Assembly: GCA_028753945.1 (NCBI GenBank)
Contig: JAPNXP010000009.1
Location: forward strand, 4,154,001-4,218,000
Direction: 5' to 3'
Origin: Hexactinellida sp. DTS-2022
Taxonomy: Eukaryota; Porifera; Hexactinellida
DNA length: 64,000 nt
Shown here: positions 53,690 to 63,800 of the stretch, one piece after another
Position numbering within the stretch: the stretch's first letter is position 1
Layout of the letters: every line of letters begins with the position of its first letter
Translations under genes and position numbers: made by a program
The notes under the pieces: generated by a model
The model's input: only the letters and a program-made list of their open reading frames with translations
Database searches by the model: none
What the model was told of the DNA's origin: nothing

Positions 53690-54560
53690 TCCTATTTTCT
53701 TTGTCAATGAATTTTGTATTAATATTTATTAATTAAACTTAATTTGAATCTGATTAACAATGCGAATAGAATCACTACTTTTGCTAAAGGTATTCCGTAC
53801 AAAGAGAGTGGATGGATCTGAAATTTGAAATATCTTAGTAACATTGGTTCACATAACCAAGTTGGATAATTATCGACTTCAGTAGTTTAAAATTATCCAA
53901 GTTAGACAAGCAAAAAATATCGTGAAATAAGCTACGTCTAGACTCTATAGCAATTCAATAATCATAGATATGCAATAATGTTATTGTGAAAACCAAGATA
54001 GGCTCAATAATACAATCATAATTGATATAATATAATCAATGCGGGTCAAAATCCTACGGATGACTATCGTAGGATTTTGACCCGCACCATGGATTTGCTA
54101 TTACAATTTTGTATTGCGGATCAGAATCCTATGCAACAGGCCTCCGGGGTCATTTTGAAAAATTGAGGCCCTTCTCTGAACATTTCATAAATTGAGATTA
54201 GAGCATTCTTGAACAGTATATGTAGACAATAAGTACTAGCTGCACTGAAAATTTCAACTCAATTGGGACTAAACTTTCAATGTAATAGCCTTTTGGAGAT
54301 TCCTACGTCATTGTCACCATGGGTGGTCCATTCTTTAACTTGAAGCATATCTTATCCAATATAGTACATGCAATAACCTTTTAACTGGCTATGTATTATG
54401 TCTCCATGTGTATCTCGGTAATACACCAAAATTTTGCACTTTAACTTTACAAAAATATACGAATCCAGTCCATTGAAGTCAAAGTTGTGATAAAAGTTGG
54501 CGGAAAAAAAGATTATGGATCAATTTCTTTGCTTCGTCACCCCCATGTGAGATCCCCAGA
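53690..54560. other. No gene; one perfect hairpin
   Basis: 54041-54085: GCGGGTCAAAATCCTACG, a 9-base loop, then the exact complement CGTAGGATTTTGACCCGC. A weaker third copy of the arm follows at about 54115 (GCGGATCAGAATCCTA). The rest is featureless AT-rich DNA. Confidence 0.6.
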
Positions 54561-54564
54561 AGAG

Positions 54565-54683
54565 CGTCTATGAGAGCATATATGGATGTTCTCATAGACG
54601 TATTAAAAATTGTGTTCTAGGCGCGTGTGAGCGAGTCCAAACTTAATCTAGGCGCGCAGAAACTTTTCCTGGATGAAAGCCTG
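54565..54683. mobile_element. hAT MITE, AGGCGCGC family, truncated copy 3
   Basis: The right half matches copies 1 and 2 from 'TCATAGACGTA' to the end TGGATGAAAGCCTG. The left half is lost and replaced by a snap-back: CGTCTATGAGAGCAT (54565) pairs with ATGTTCTCATAGACG (54586). Confidence 0.8.
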
Positions 54684-54785
54684 GGTAAAGTATAAAAATA
54701 AAATCTCATTTTCACTTTCCATTTAAAGTGAATTAACTTTCAGTTTCGTGTACAACGAAGGGCTAACTTATTAATTTCAAATGTA

Positions 54786-55040
54786 CCGTATTTCCCCGAA
54801 TAAGCGCCGGGGGCTTGAATAAGCGCCGGGTCAATAAAATTGAGATTGGTATGATAAAATTTATAAACATTAGTTGATCACTGTAATGTTATTCATTAAT
54901 TTCGCCAACTTCGGTAGGTATACCATTGGTGGAAACCATTAGAATCGACCTAGAGTATATTCTGGATTTTTACAAAAATTTCAGGATAATTTTGGCCCAC
55001 GAAGACAATAAGCGCCGGGCGCTTATTCGGGGAAATACGG
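54786..55040. mobile_element. TA-flanked MITE (255 bp), 'AATAAGCGCCGGG' family
   Basis: Ends CCGTATTTCCCCGAATAAGC and the complement, with TA on both sides (54784-54785 and 55041-55042). Tc1/mariner-type by target and TIR style. Confidence 0.85.
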
Positions 55041-55146
55041 TATACATTTGAGTATAAATCTTGAAATATGTCAGACTGTCAACCATCCCGTTTTCGTCGG
55101 GATTATCCAGATTTTGCTTGAAAATCCCTAATCGCGAATGTACTTA

Positions 55147-55980
55147 TAGTGCATCGGAACAACCATACAATTGTTCATTTTTTTGATAAAAGCACCAAAA
55201 TTTGTACACATGTACTTTGATGTAGTGTGAACATTTTTGGATATTGAGGCAATTGAAAGAGTGTCCATATCGGCCATGACAGCTCGTCAAAGTAACCACG
55301 TCCGATAGTGTTCGCCGGACTTGTTTCCCATAAAAACTTGTTCAAATTAAGTTACATCGTCTTTTTATTGTTGAATTCGGTTTCCAAGTAAAATTTCCGA
55401 TAATTTGATATATCATATGACCATATTTGGAAGAAATTTTTTCCATAGCAACGCTGGAATGTACCAGGAATGTGTCAAAAATCCATTCTCCAATTGTGTC
55501 CTTACCCGATCGAGTGACCCCTCTTTCGACTCCAATCAGCCACCTGAATATAATTATACGTGATTTGATAAAATTATTCGATATTTATGGTAAATCACGG
55601 TGAATCTCGAATGATTTTATCAAATCACGTTTTACAGGGTCGGTATGTGTATAATTATACTCAGGTAGTTGATTGGAGTCGAAAGAGGGGTCACTCGAAC
55701 GGGTAAGGACACAATTGGAGAATGCTATCGAAAAATTCTTCCAAATATGGTCATATGATATATCAAAATATATTTGAACAAGTTTTTATGGGAAACAAGT
55801 CCGGCGAACACTATCGGACGTGGTTACTTTGACGAGCTGTCATGGCCGATATAGACACTCTTTCAATTTCCTCAATATCCAAAGATGTTCACACTACATC
55901 AAAGTACATGTGTACAGATTTTGGCGCTTTTATCAAAAAAATGAACAATCTGTTGAAACTTTGTCTATGCCGCTGGACTA
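55147..55980. mobile_element. Foldback element, TAGTG family, copy 2 (834 bp)
   Basis: Starts TAGTGCATCGGAACAACC and ends GCCGCTGGACTA. TTA flanks both sides (55144-55146 and 55981-55983). Arms of about 380 bp surround a central inverted repeat, CGTGATTTGATAAAAT...ATTTTATCAAATCACG. It shares arm sequence with 18610-20654. Short frames inside are shadows. Confidence 0.8.
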
Positions 55981-56464
55981 TTATGGAAATCCCGATTTTA
56001 CACAATTATAGTCCAATTTCAACAATACGATACTCTAAATATATTGAATGATGTAATGAACTTGTCCACTATTTTGAACTAGTGAATAAAATAATTTTTG
56101 GAATACACACTTACATTTAGCCTAAAGCTTCATATTCAATTAGTAATCAAGATAATGAAAGCTGGAACTCATAGTATGTTCCAGGGCCCGTATTCACTAA
56201 GGAGTTAAAATTACATACGTACTTAATACTATGTTTGTACTTTCATATTCACGAAGATTTGTGTTCATTGAGATTTTAGTGTGTACTTAAGTACACATAC
56301 TTAAGTACAAAACTTAATAACCTACTAAGTTAACTTAACTATAAGAATTTTCTTTTTAATGACCCTTAGACGTTGGTGTCTAATTAGAACATTGTATTAT
56401 ATTTATTTTAGTACTTGCTTTACTTTAGGGGAAGTTTATGATTTATTTTCAACATTTATTACTA

Positions 56465-56754
56465 CAGTACACCTCGCTAATCCGAACAGGTGAAACCAAA
56501 ATATTCTCCCAATAAATGTTGGAAAAAATCGTATATTGCATTCGAAGTATAAAGAATATGTCTCAGGCAAGTATTTTATGGTGTACTTTTTTAATTTTAG
56601 ATGTTTAGTGCGGATTAACAAGGTTTGTACTTGTTTGGTTCGGATTATCGAGATTCTCAGTCATAGATGCCCATAGAAAATGCATTACTTCACTAATCGG
56701 AACAGAAGATTTTTGAATCGTAACACATCTGTTCGGATTAACGAGGGTGTACTG
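56465..56754. mobile_element. TA-flanked pogo-like MITE (290 bp)
   Basis: Ends CAGTACACCTCGCTAATCCG and, reverse strand, CAGTACACCCTCGTTAATCC; TA on both sides (56463-56464 and 56755-56756). CAGT...CTCG(T/C)TAAT.CG is the style of pogo/Tigger ends. Confidence 0.85.
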
Positions 56755-56784
56755 TATAATCTGTATTGGTTATTGTTTTTTGTC

Positions 56785-57400
56785 TAACTTCAATAATTTT
56801 TGAGATAGTGAGTCATTACCTAATAATGAATTAAGTGTTAATTATCTCACTATCTCAAAGATTATTGAAGTTAGGCATATAAAATGTATTATCGATGAAT
56901 AGGAAGTTACCTATTCCGGACAGATCAGTACCAGTCTAGTTTACATAACATTCATAGTTTTTGAGTCATTGCACATTTTAGGAAATATACATTTCCATGG
57001 CAACCGAGCAATGTGTCAACATTCCATTTATAATTTCGATATATTTTATTCTACTACTTCTGGGTATAACCATGTTTCAATTTTGAACATATATAACGCG
57101 TTTAACTATGTTAAAAGTATGCTAGAAAAACAAGATAATTCGCAACCAAAATAACCATAACGTCATCAGATGATGACATATTACAATTCTGGAGGGTGCT
57201 ATGTATACCTGGATACCATATTCCTATATAGTTATAATACACTTTTCAGCTCTATCATTGCTAATTATTCAAATAAAGATCAATTCTCCATTTTGAAAAT
57301 TAGAAACTGGCCTCTTTGTTTTATGGCCATCTCGGCGACATATATAGCCGTATATTAAGTAGGCCATGTTTGGCCCCCTAGTTTTCGAGGGCTTTGCCCT
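56785..57400. repeat. Single arm plus loop of the GTGACCTACG foldback family
   Basis: The loop-side hairpin, TCAATAATTTTTGAGATAGT pairing with CTATCTCAAAGATTATTGA, is retained. After it comes one arm with 'AATAGGAAGTTACCTATTCC', 'TATATAACGCGTTTAACTA' and 'GATGATGACATATTACAA'. The opposite arm is missing. Confidence 0.7.
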
Positions 57401-58513
57401 TGACTGATCGCTAGTAAATATCCGAAGGATACTGTCCAGAGGTTGGACAGACTGTTGTATGCAGATGTAGGTCACACCATATTATAATTTGAGACACTCG
57501 TTCTTGAAATGATGGAACCATTAATATTTTGATTTTGTTGAATTTAACTAGTTTATTCGAACTTACGCGGTAATTATTGTTAGTAGCATGAAACCACATA
57601 AGAATCAGGAAGAGTTGGTTATATGGGTGTGTCCTGTGCAGGCTTGTCAAAAGTTCAGGTCATGAGCTGTAGGGACGCCGAACCGGGGTGCCCATAATTA
57701 GAAGCCCTAGTAGCAATTTTTGGGTCCTAGAACTTTGAGAACAACAATAATACACGTCAAAAACAAGAATACAATTGATGTAACTTGAAAACACTTGATT
57801 GTCATCAAACTGATAACTTGTATACTTTGCGTTAATTCAAACAAACTATCATATTTAGTCGAATAGTAGCCTGTGCGATTATTGCTTTTACGCAATTTTG
57901 GGAACAAAAATCTTACGAAATTTGGAGAATATTACATTTGATTACAATTTATTCAGTATACGTAGTCGGTTGATAATCGTATTAAGACTTGTATTTGATA
58001 GAGACGTTTACTCAGGGAAGCGGCAGTACTTTTAAAAATAATTCTTTGGGGGGCGATAAATCTAAAGGGGGGGCTACTATTCGAGTATAATCGGTATCTA
58101 ATCAATTTGAATACAGTGTAAAATTTTAAGAATATGATAAACTTTGTTATCAGAATTCTTTAGATTCCTTCAAAAGTAAATGTATTACTCGCGAACTATA
58201 GCTGCCTTGGCGAATCCATTTACCACCTTTTTGGATTTGGATTGTCGTATCAGAGGTATGGGTCGAGCCTTAATAACAACAATAATGAAAATAATTAATT
58301 ATGAAAACCATGAAGGGAAAGAGCCTTGGGCCCCACCAGGGCCCCCCGAATATGCGGGACGGGGGTCAGGGCCCCAACTCCCCCCTTGGGATTGGCGCCC
58401 CTGATGAGCTGAACTGACCTGATGCAATTTTAGTTATACCAAACAATTTTCGTTAATGAAATTACCTCACCCGAGTTCACAATTAGGGAACTTTTGAGAA
58501 ACCTGGTGTTATC
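57400..58513. other. No gene; one GC-rich hAT-like end
   Basis: 58330-58405 is a G/C-run block ending ATTGGCGCCCCTG, which on the reverse strand reads CAGGGGCGCCAAT, a hAT-type terminus. No left partner is clear. The frames at 57707-57907 and 57411-57650 show no motif. Confidence 0.4.
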
Positions 58514-58581
58514 CAGGGTTGGTTCAAGTACATTTGAAAGTACTTAAGTACAGGTACTGCTACTTTTCAGATATTCAAGTA

Positions 58582-59081
58582 CAGTGGAACCTCTATAAGT
58601 GGGGGAGCTGGGACGGGGAAAATTTCAATTGCCCCCCATTCCCCGGTTATAAAATTCAATTGGAAAAACATTATATATGCTATATTATACAAAATATTCA
58701 TATAACACACACATTAATGCACGTTCTAGTTCTTATTTGTATATTATGACAATTTAGTTAACTGCTGATCTACACTAGGTGATTTCTTCTAAAAACATCA
58801 GAGTAGATCAATCGAAAATATTTTTTCTGTAGAACTTTAGAGTCGATTTATTGGAAATATTGTATTATTTTATAAGAATCATGTTAGGATTTGTCCATTC
58901 CCCCCATTTATGGAGGTTGTTTTGTATGCAGATAAAAACTCCTTGAAATTTATGGTCCCCCATTCCCCACTTCCCCGCTTATAGAGGTTCATTTGTATGG
59001 ATATATACGAATATGGTAAAAAAATTCCCCACTTATGGAGGTTCCCCATTTATAGAGACCCCACTTATAGAGGTTGCACTG
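58582..59081. mobile_element. pogo-like MITE (500 bp) nested in the AAGTAC hAT
   Basis: Ends CAGTGGAACCTCTATAAGTG and, reverse strand, CAGTGCAACCTCTATAAGTG; TA duplicated at 58580-58581 and 59082-59083. Extra internal 'CTTATAGAGGTT' copies at 58977, 59030 and 59050 suggest terminal repeat duplication. Confidence 0.9.
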
Positions 59082-59572
59082 TACAATACAAGTACAAGTA
59101 CAGGTAAACTTAAAGTACTTAAGTACAAGTACAAGTACAATGAAAAAAATACGAAAATACTTGAGTACAAGTACAAGTACTTCCCAAGCTCTTATGATAA
59201 ATCTCTCGTACTAATAATAGAAATAGCTAAATACATAGTTTATATAGTATCATCCAAATCTATTTAATTGAAAGTAGCAGTAGTCCTTGACACGAACACA
59301 ATTCCTAATATACTAAGTATTAAGTAACACTACTTTATTTGAGATGGGATTTGAGGAACATCAATGATGTGTGTTGGAAATATATTGAATGATAAAAAAG
59401 TCACGAGTAACAAGTACTCAAGTACAAGTGCAAGTACTTGAGAAAAATGAGGAAAGTAATTAAGTACAAGTGCAAGTACAACGGAAAAATGGTGAAAGTA
59501 CTTAAGTACAAGTCAAGTACTAAAAAAATGTAATTAATTATAGAAGTACTTAAGTAAATTGTACTTGAACCC

Positions 59573-59871
59573 CACGGTTGCCGTGGGAATGGAATGGAAT
59601 TTCCATTCCCATTCCCATAGGAATCCTGTGGGAATCCCATAGGGGAGTATAATATACATACGTATACATAAAAAACTATTTAATTACTAAAGCAGATTCG
59701 TATCAATAGTAAAGCCTATATTAATTAAGGATGGCCTAATGAAACCATATTCGAATATCCCATGGGAATTCCCACAGGATTCCTATGGGGATCCCCACAA
59801 GCGAAAATCTGATTCCCATTCCCATGGGTATGGGGATCTCCATGGGAATTCCCATACCCACGGCAACTCTG
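59573..59871. mobile_element. hAT MITE (299 bp) nested in the AAGTAC hAT
   Basis: Ends CACGGTTGCCGTGGGAATGG and, reverse strand, CAGAGTTGCCGTGGGTATGG. 8-bp duplication TTGAACCC at 59565-59572 and 59872-59879. The interior repeats CCCATGGGAATTCCC-type palindromes. Confidence 0.93.
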
Positions 59872-59894
59872 TTGAACCCAGCCCTGGTGTTATC

Positions 59895-60328
59895 TTCATT
59901 TGGAGGAATTTCTATTAAGTGTCGGTAACCATGTTAATTTGGGGGTAAAATTTGGTTCGGACGGGGATGATAAACAAATTATTTATATTATATGGCCTTA
60001 TCAAAAACAATTACATAAGTAGAAGCACCCTAGATGACTTATTTCGAAAAATAATTGCTTCAAAATATTTAATTAAATATATTAAACAATCACTGGTCCA
60101 GAAATTTGAGTGAGTGCCATTGCCTGCCTTATGTATAGAATGCTATGCTTACGCTCACTTGATGCTTGTATATAGCCCAAAATATAGGCGTATGAAAAGA
60201 ATAATTTATTAAATTAGAGGCGGGATGGGAAAGGGTACTTAACTCACTGATTTCGATCTAATAAATTAACGACAGAATATCAGTAAATGATAATTATTAA
60301 TAATAAGAAATAATATAAATTGGTTATT
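59895..60328. other. 3' flank of STOML2
   Basis: No gene. AT-rich; no canonical AATAAA was found in the first 100 bases downstream of the STOML2 stop on the minus strand. Confidence 0.4.
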
Positions 60329-60874
60329 TTATGTTTTAATTGTTGGAGAATCATAAATACTTGGATTCTCTTGACCTAAATTGGAATCGAACTCTACTTT
60401 AGAATCAGTATGAATGGAGTTGCTTTCATTCGTATTTTCAATAGGAGTTGACAATTTCTGTGAAAAAAGTTGTGAATTATTCTTCGAACGTGTAGTTAAT
60501 TGGTTATAAATTGTCATAGCTTGAGAAACAACAGTTACAATATCAGAGGAGTTGAGTGGTAAAATAAGTGTATTTGATTCCTTGGCAAGTTGGCTGAAAG
60601 CATGAACATATTGCTTTGCAATCGAAAGAGAAGCTGAATTATGTCCTTGTTCTTGTTTTAACGAATTTGAAATTAAATCAATAGACTTTGCTTGTCCATT
60701 CGCTATGAGGATACTAGCTTCTGATTCCCCAGTAGCATGATTTATTTTCTCCAACTTTTCGGCTTCTGATAAAAGAATTCGCGCTTGTTTCACTCCCATA
60801 GCAACATTAATTTCACTTTCCCTAATTCCTTCACTTTCAAGAATCTTGGCACGTTTACTCCTCTCTGCGGCTAC
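60329..60874 (-). CDS. STOML2: STOML2-like stomatin/prohibitin-family protein, last exon
   Basis: On the minus strand an acceptor (TATTTAG at about 60875) precedes VAAERSKRAKILESEGIRES. EINVAMGVKQARILLSEAEK follows, then EASILIANGQAKSIDLISN, SLSIAKQYVHAFSQLAKESN and TLILPLNSSDIVTVVSQAMT, with a stop at 60329. This is the C-terminal coiled-coil and conserved end of stomatin-like protein 2, a mitochondrial inner-membrane scaffold that binds prohibitins and cardiolipin. The SPFH domain and targeting sequence are missing and should lie upstream (higher coordinates), probably partly beyond the window. A 73-bp intron candidate (60875-60947) has a GTAATT donor and, beyond it, a 43-bp in-frame stretch (MENYFEIICTYGTP). 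That stretch does not resemble the expected 'MQMQ' region, so I leave it uncalled. The tail after 'YNQLTTRS' is Ser/Asn-rich and variable, as in other species. Confidence 0.8.
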   Translation of the reverse strand, partial: VAAERSKRAKILESEGIRESEINVAMGVKQARILLSEAEKLEKINHATGESEASILIANGQAKSIDLISNSLKQEQGHNSASLSIAKQYVHAFSQLAKESNTLILPLNSSDIVTVVSQAMTIYNQLTTRSKNNSQLFSQKLSTPIENTNESNSIHTDSKVEFDSNLGQENPSIYDSPTIKT

Positions 60875-61347
60875 CTAAATACTTCACATAATATATGATG
60901 AATAAATTGATAAAAAATTTGTGAATAATTAATGAACGTGAGAATTACCGGTGTCCCATATGTACATATTATTTCGAAGTAATTTTCCATCCTAAATAGG
61001 AATTTTTAAAAAATTAGATAATCGCATTGTAAAATGATTGAAGGTATGTATATATATATATACATTCACCTCTCGTGACAAAGAAGTACTTGGTACCTGT
61101 AAATTCATTTGTTAAATTCGGGTATTCGTTATAAGCGGTGAATATTAAATTTCCAATTCGTTATAACCAACTTAGTTATCACGGGAGTTCTCTGTACTCA
61201 CCATTTTCAGGAGGTCATTCTGATAGGAAAAGTACAGAAGAAATAGAATTTGTAACCTGCTTTTTTGTTTAAAACCATTTACGGAGACAGACAAAAGGGC
61301 GATAAGTTATCTAAAGGTTAAGCCCGTCGCAATCTGTTATCTGCAAC
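60875..61347. other. Upstream intron or flank of the STOML2 exon
   Basis: It contains the possible 73-bp intron and small exon noted under STOML2, and a TATATA run at 61050-61062. No confident exon was found. Confidence 0.35.
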
Positions 61348-61547
61348 CAGGGTTTCATCTAGGCGAGCGCAACGCGCCTCTAGGGGTGTAATTTTGAAGA
61401 AAAACATTCTAGGCGCGCGAAAATGAAGAGATGCTCCCTAGGTAGTTTTTTATTTTGTTTTTATGCGTGTGTGTATTTTATGCGCGTGTGTACGAGCTCA
61501 AACTTAATCTAGGCACGCACAGAAAATTTCGCTTGGGTGAAAGCCTG
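61348..61547. mobile_element. hAT MITE, AGGCGCGC family, copy 4 (200 bp)
   Basis: Starts CAGGGTTTCATCTAGGCG and ends TTGGGTGAAAGCCTG. 8-bp duplication TCTGCAAC at 61340-61347 and 61548-61555. More diverged inside than copies 1 and 2. If STOML2 continues to the right, it lies in a STOML2 intron. Confidence 0.92.
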
Positions 61548-61727
61548 TCTGCAACTACTTATAATCAGAATGTAAATTTCTGATTTTAAGTAACTGCATC
61601 ATAATGTAAACTAATTTTTCATATGTCAAAGTGTAAATAATGGTATACAAAGTAAATGCCTCAATTACTACAAGAACGTAAATCATTTTGAAATTTGAGT
61701 GAAGTTTAAAAGTGCATTACTTAAAAT

Positions 61728-62189
61728 CAGGGTTGCCAATCCAATCCAATCCAATCGACAATCCAATCCAATCGAGCCAAATTTGGACAATCGGCAATCC
61801 AAATTTGGACAATCGATTATTCGGATGACAATCCAATCGCAATCGACAATCCAAAATATCATCGATTTTTTCGATCGTTTACTTCCCAGTATTATATCAA
61901 AAAGAGTTATGTTTCATCATATGTTCAAACTTAAAACAATATTATTGGGTTCAATTGACGAGCAATTGTGCATTTTAAATTTTGGCATTATTTAGAAATT
62001 GAAAAAACAAACAATCGAAAAAAACCGATGAAAATTCATCGATTGCAATCCGTTCGATAAAAATCGAACCAATCCAATCGACAATCCAATCGATGAAAAA
62101 TGCAGCAATCCAAAAGATAATCCAATCGATGAAAAAGGCAGCAATCGGCAATCGAAAATCTTCTCGATTGGATTGGATTGGCAACCCTG
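61728..62189. mobile_element. hAT MITE, ATCGAT family, short copy (462 bp)
   Basis: Ends CAGGGTTGCCAATCCAATCC and its complement. 8-bp duplication CTTAAAAT at 61720-61727 and 62190-62197. CAATCCAATCGA units occupy both flanks. Confidence 0.93.
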
Positions 62190-62197
62190 CTTAAAAT

Positions 62198-63120
62198 GCA
62201 TCTTCTAGGCCCTGTACAATCATAAACAATCTTCAGGCCTTCCATCTAACAAACACCCAACCATCGACATTCATTGACTAAGTATTTTATTTTCCAATAG
62301 AATACATAAATCATTTTATCATTAACAACGACCCACAATAGATGAGGTACTGTGTATTCAACACAGTAATTTTGGTGTGTTCGTGAAGATAGCAAATAGT
62401 TTTATGTTGGTGTGTTAGCGAACACACCAAATTCGCTAATACACTGGAATATTACTTAATAATCCCGCGGGTGATTGGGGTTGAAGGTATAAATAGAAAA
62501 AATGATTTTCATCTGAATTTCTATTGAAATTTAATTAACTTTCAGTTTAAAATTTCACATTTCTCGCCAACCGCGAATTCATTATATAAATATATTTACT
62601 AATTCATTAAGGCTATCAATAAATAAGGAACTCTTTTGTTAATCATAAACAAACCAGAAATTAAATTCGTTTTAGCAGTTACAAAATAACTGTCAAAAAT
62701 TTACTTACCAATTTCATTTATTTCTTACTGTGCTACTACTACTGTATTTCTCGATCAATTATCCGATTGAGCCAACCAAAATCCGATTCAAGCAACCAAC
62801 AATAGTTATATATTGGATATAGTGATAATGAATTCAGTTAAATGTTGGATAGTGATTTATTGGATATATATTGGAAATGTATACATGTATCCGCTAGAGA
62901 TATTCAAGGCGTATTGCTCTCGGAACTGTTGGAGACAATACATGGTAGAAGGAATTCAGAGAAGTTGCAGGAGTAATCTGAGCCAAACATTTGGTCATAA
63001 TTGCAATAGTTTATCTCTCCTTGCACTTACCATAGTTTGGCCCACAATTGAATAATTGGTCCTTGAGCGCAGAATGTTCTTTTTATGTACGATTTAGACT
63101 TTGAAAGCACAACACAATAG
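62198..63120. other. No recognisable gene
   Basis: AT-rich DNA. 62395-62435 contains a short inverted pair (TTGGTGTG / CACACCAA). The frame at 62813-63055 shows no motif. Confidence 0.4.
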
Positions 63121-63129
63121 GATTTAACT

Positions 63130-63800
63130 CGCAACTGTATGGAGGGAGGCGTTTCAACTAGATGCGTGAAGGGATAGAAGCTTCAAGTCGATTTCAATCC
63201 CACGGTGACAGCGAGCATTGCCAAGTACGATAAAGGCTGTGTGAACTGAGCTACTTGGTTCCAATGCAAAACCAACGAGAGATGGAATAAATCCACACTC
63301 TTGAACATAACAGAATCGGACTACGTATTCATCCTGAAGTTGCAACCATTCAGCATGAGTTCTTTACATGCTTTGTTTTCGGTTAATTTCGTCACTTGGA
63401 AGTGATTCAAGTTTTACTGAAATTAAGCATCCGTCAAGATACCGAGCGACGTAGATATCGAAACAGTAATCCCTCGTTCGAGAAGTAGTTTTTTTTCTCA
63501 TCTCTCCAAGAGTTATATTGGGACGGGCTTGAATGGAGATTAAGAGAAGACATATCGAATCTTCGTCCAATTTGTTCCGTCTTGGAAAACATCGAAGCTT
63601 GGTAGAATATTAAATGATGCTACAAATTCTGTAAGCGGTATCTTTCTTAATGTCATATAATCTGGTCATCTGTATATATGGTACCCTCGACTGATGGGCA
63701 TCGATGTCGTTTGAGTAATTCATCTAAAATTGCTCTCCCACCTGGTGAAATGATAACTCTAGATGATAACTGTAGATCACAGTATGAACTCGAAGGCATA
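63130..63800 (-). pseudogene. IS630/Tc1-type DDE transposase remnant
   Basis: The minus strand reads ISPGGRAILDELLKRHRCPS near 63770, then ICLLLISIQARPNITLGEMR (second helix-turn-helix), ARYLDGCLISVKLESLPSDE with INRKQSM (linker before the core), RTHAEWLQ, YVQECGF (where 'DE.GF' is expected, Asp replaced by Gln), and FIVLGNARCHRGIE ('DNARCHRG' expected, Asp replaced by Gly). Order and spacing fit IS630/Tc1/mariner transposases with a 'CHRG' second block. About 60 residues between the first and second catalytic blocks are missing, and both visible Asp positions are lost. The terminal Glu region is not found. Confidence 0.55.

Larger units (their letters stand above)
58514..59886. mobile_element. 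hAT element with AAGTAC arrays, host of two nested MITEs
   Basis: Ends CAGGGTTGGTTCAAGTAC and, reverse strand, CAGGGCTGGGTTCAA. Perfect 8-bp duplication GTGTTATC at 58506-58513 and 59887-59894. The interior carries many AAGTAC / GTACTT units (58525-58580, 59083-59180 and 59405-59565). It is non-autonomous. Confidence 0.93.

Noticed and set aside
60948..61000. A 43-bp exon (MENYFEIICTYGTP) joined to STOML2 by a 73-bp intron
   Set aside because: Splice sites are plausible and the frame fits, but the peptide does not resemble the conserved region before VAAER in STOML2, so I did not annotate it.
61975..62245. Three overlapping minus frames with repeated 'FIDWI' or 'HRLDC'
   Set aside because: They are readings of the CAATCGAT units of the hAT MITE.
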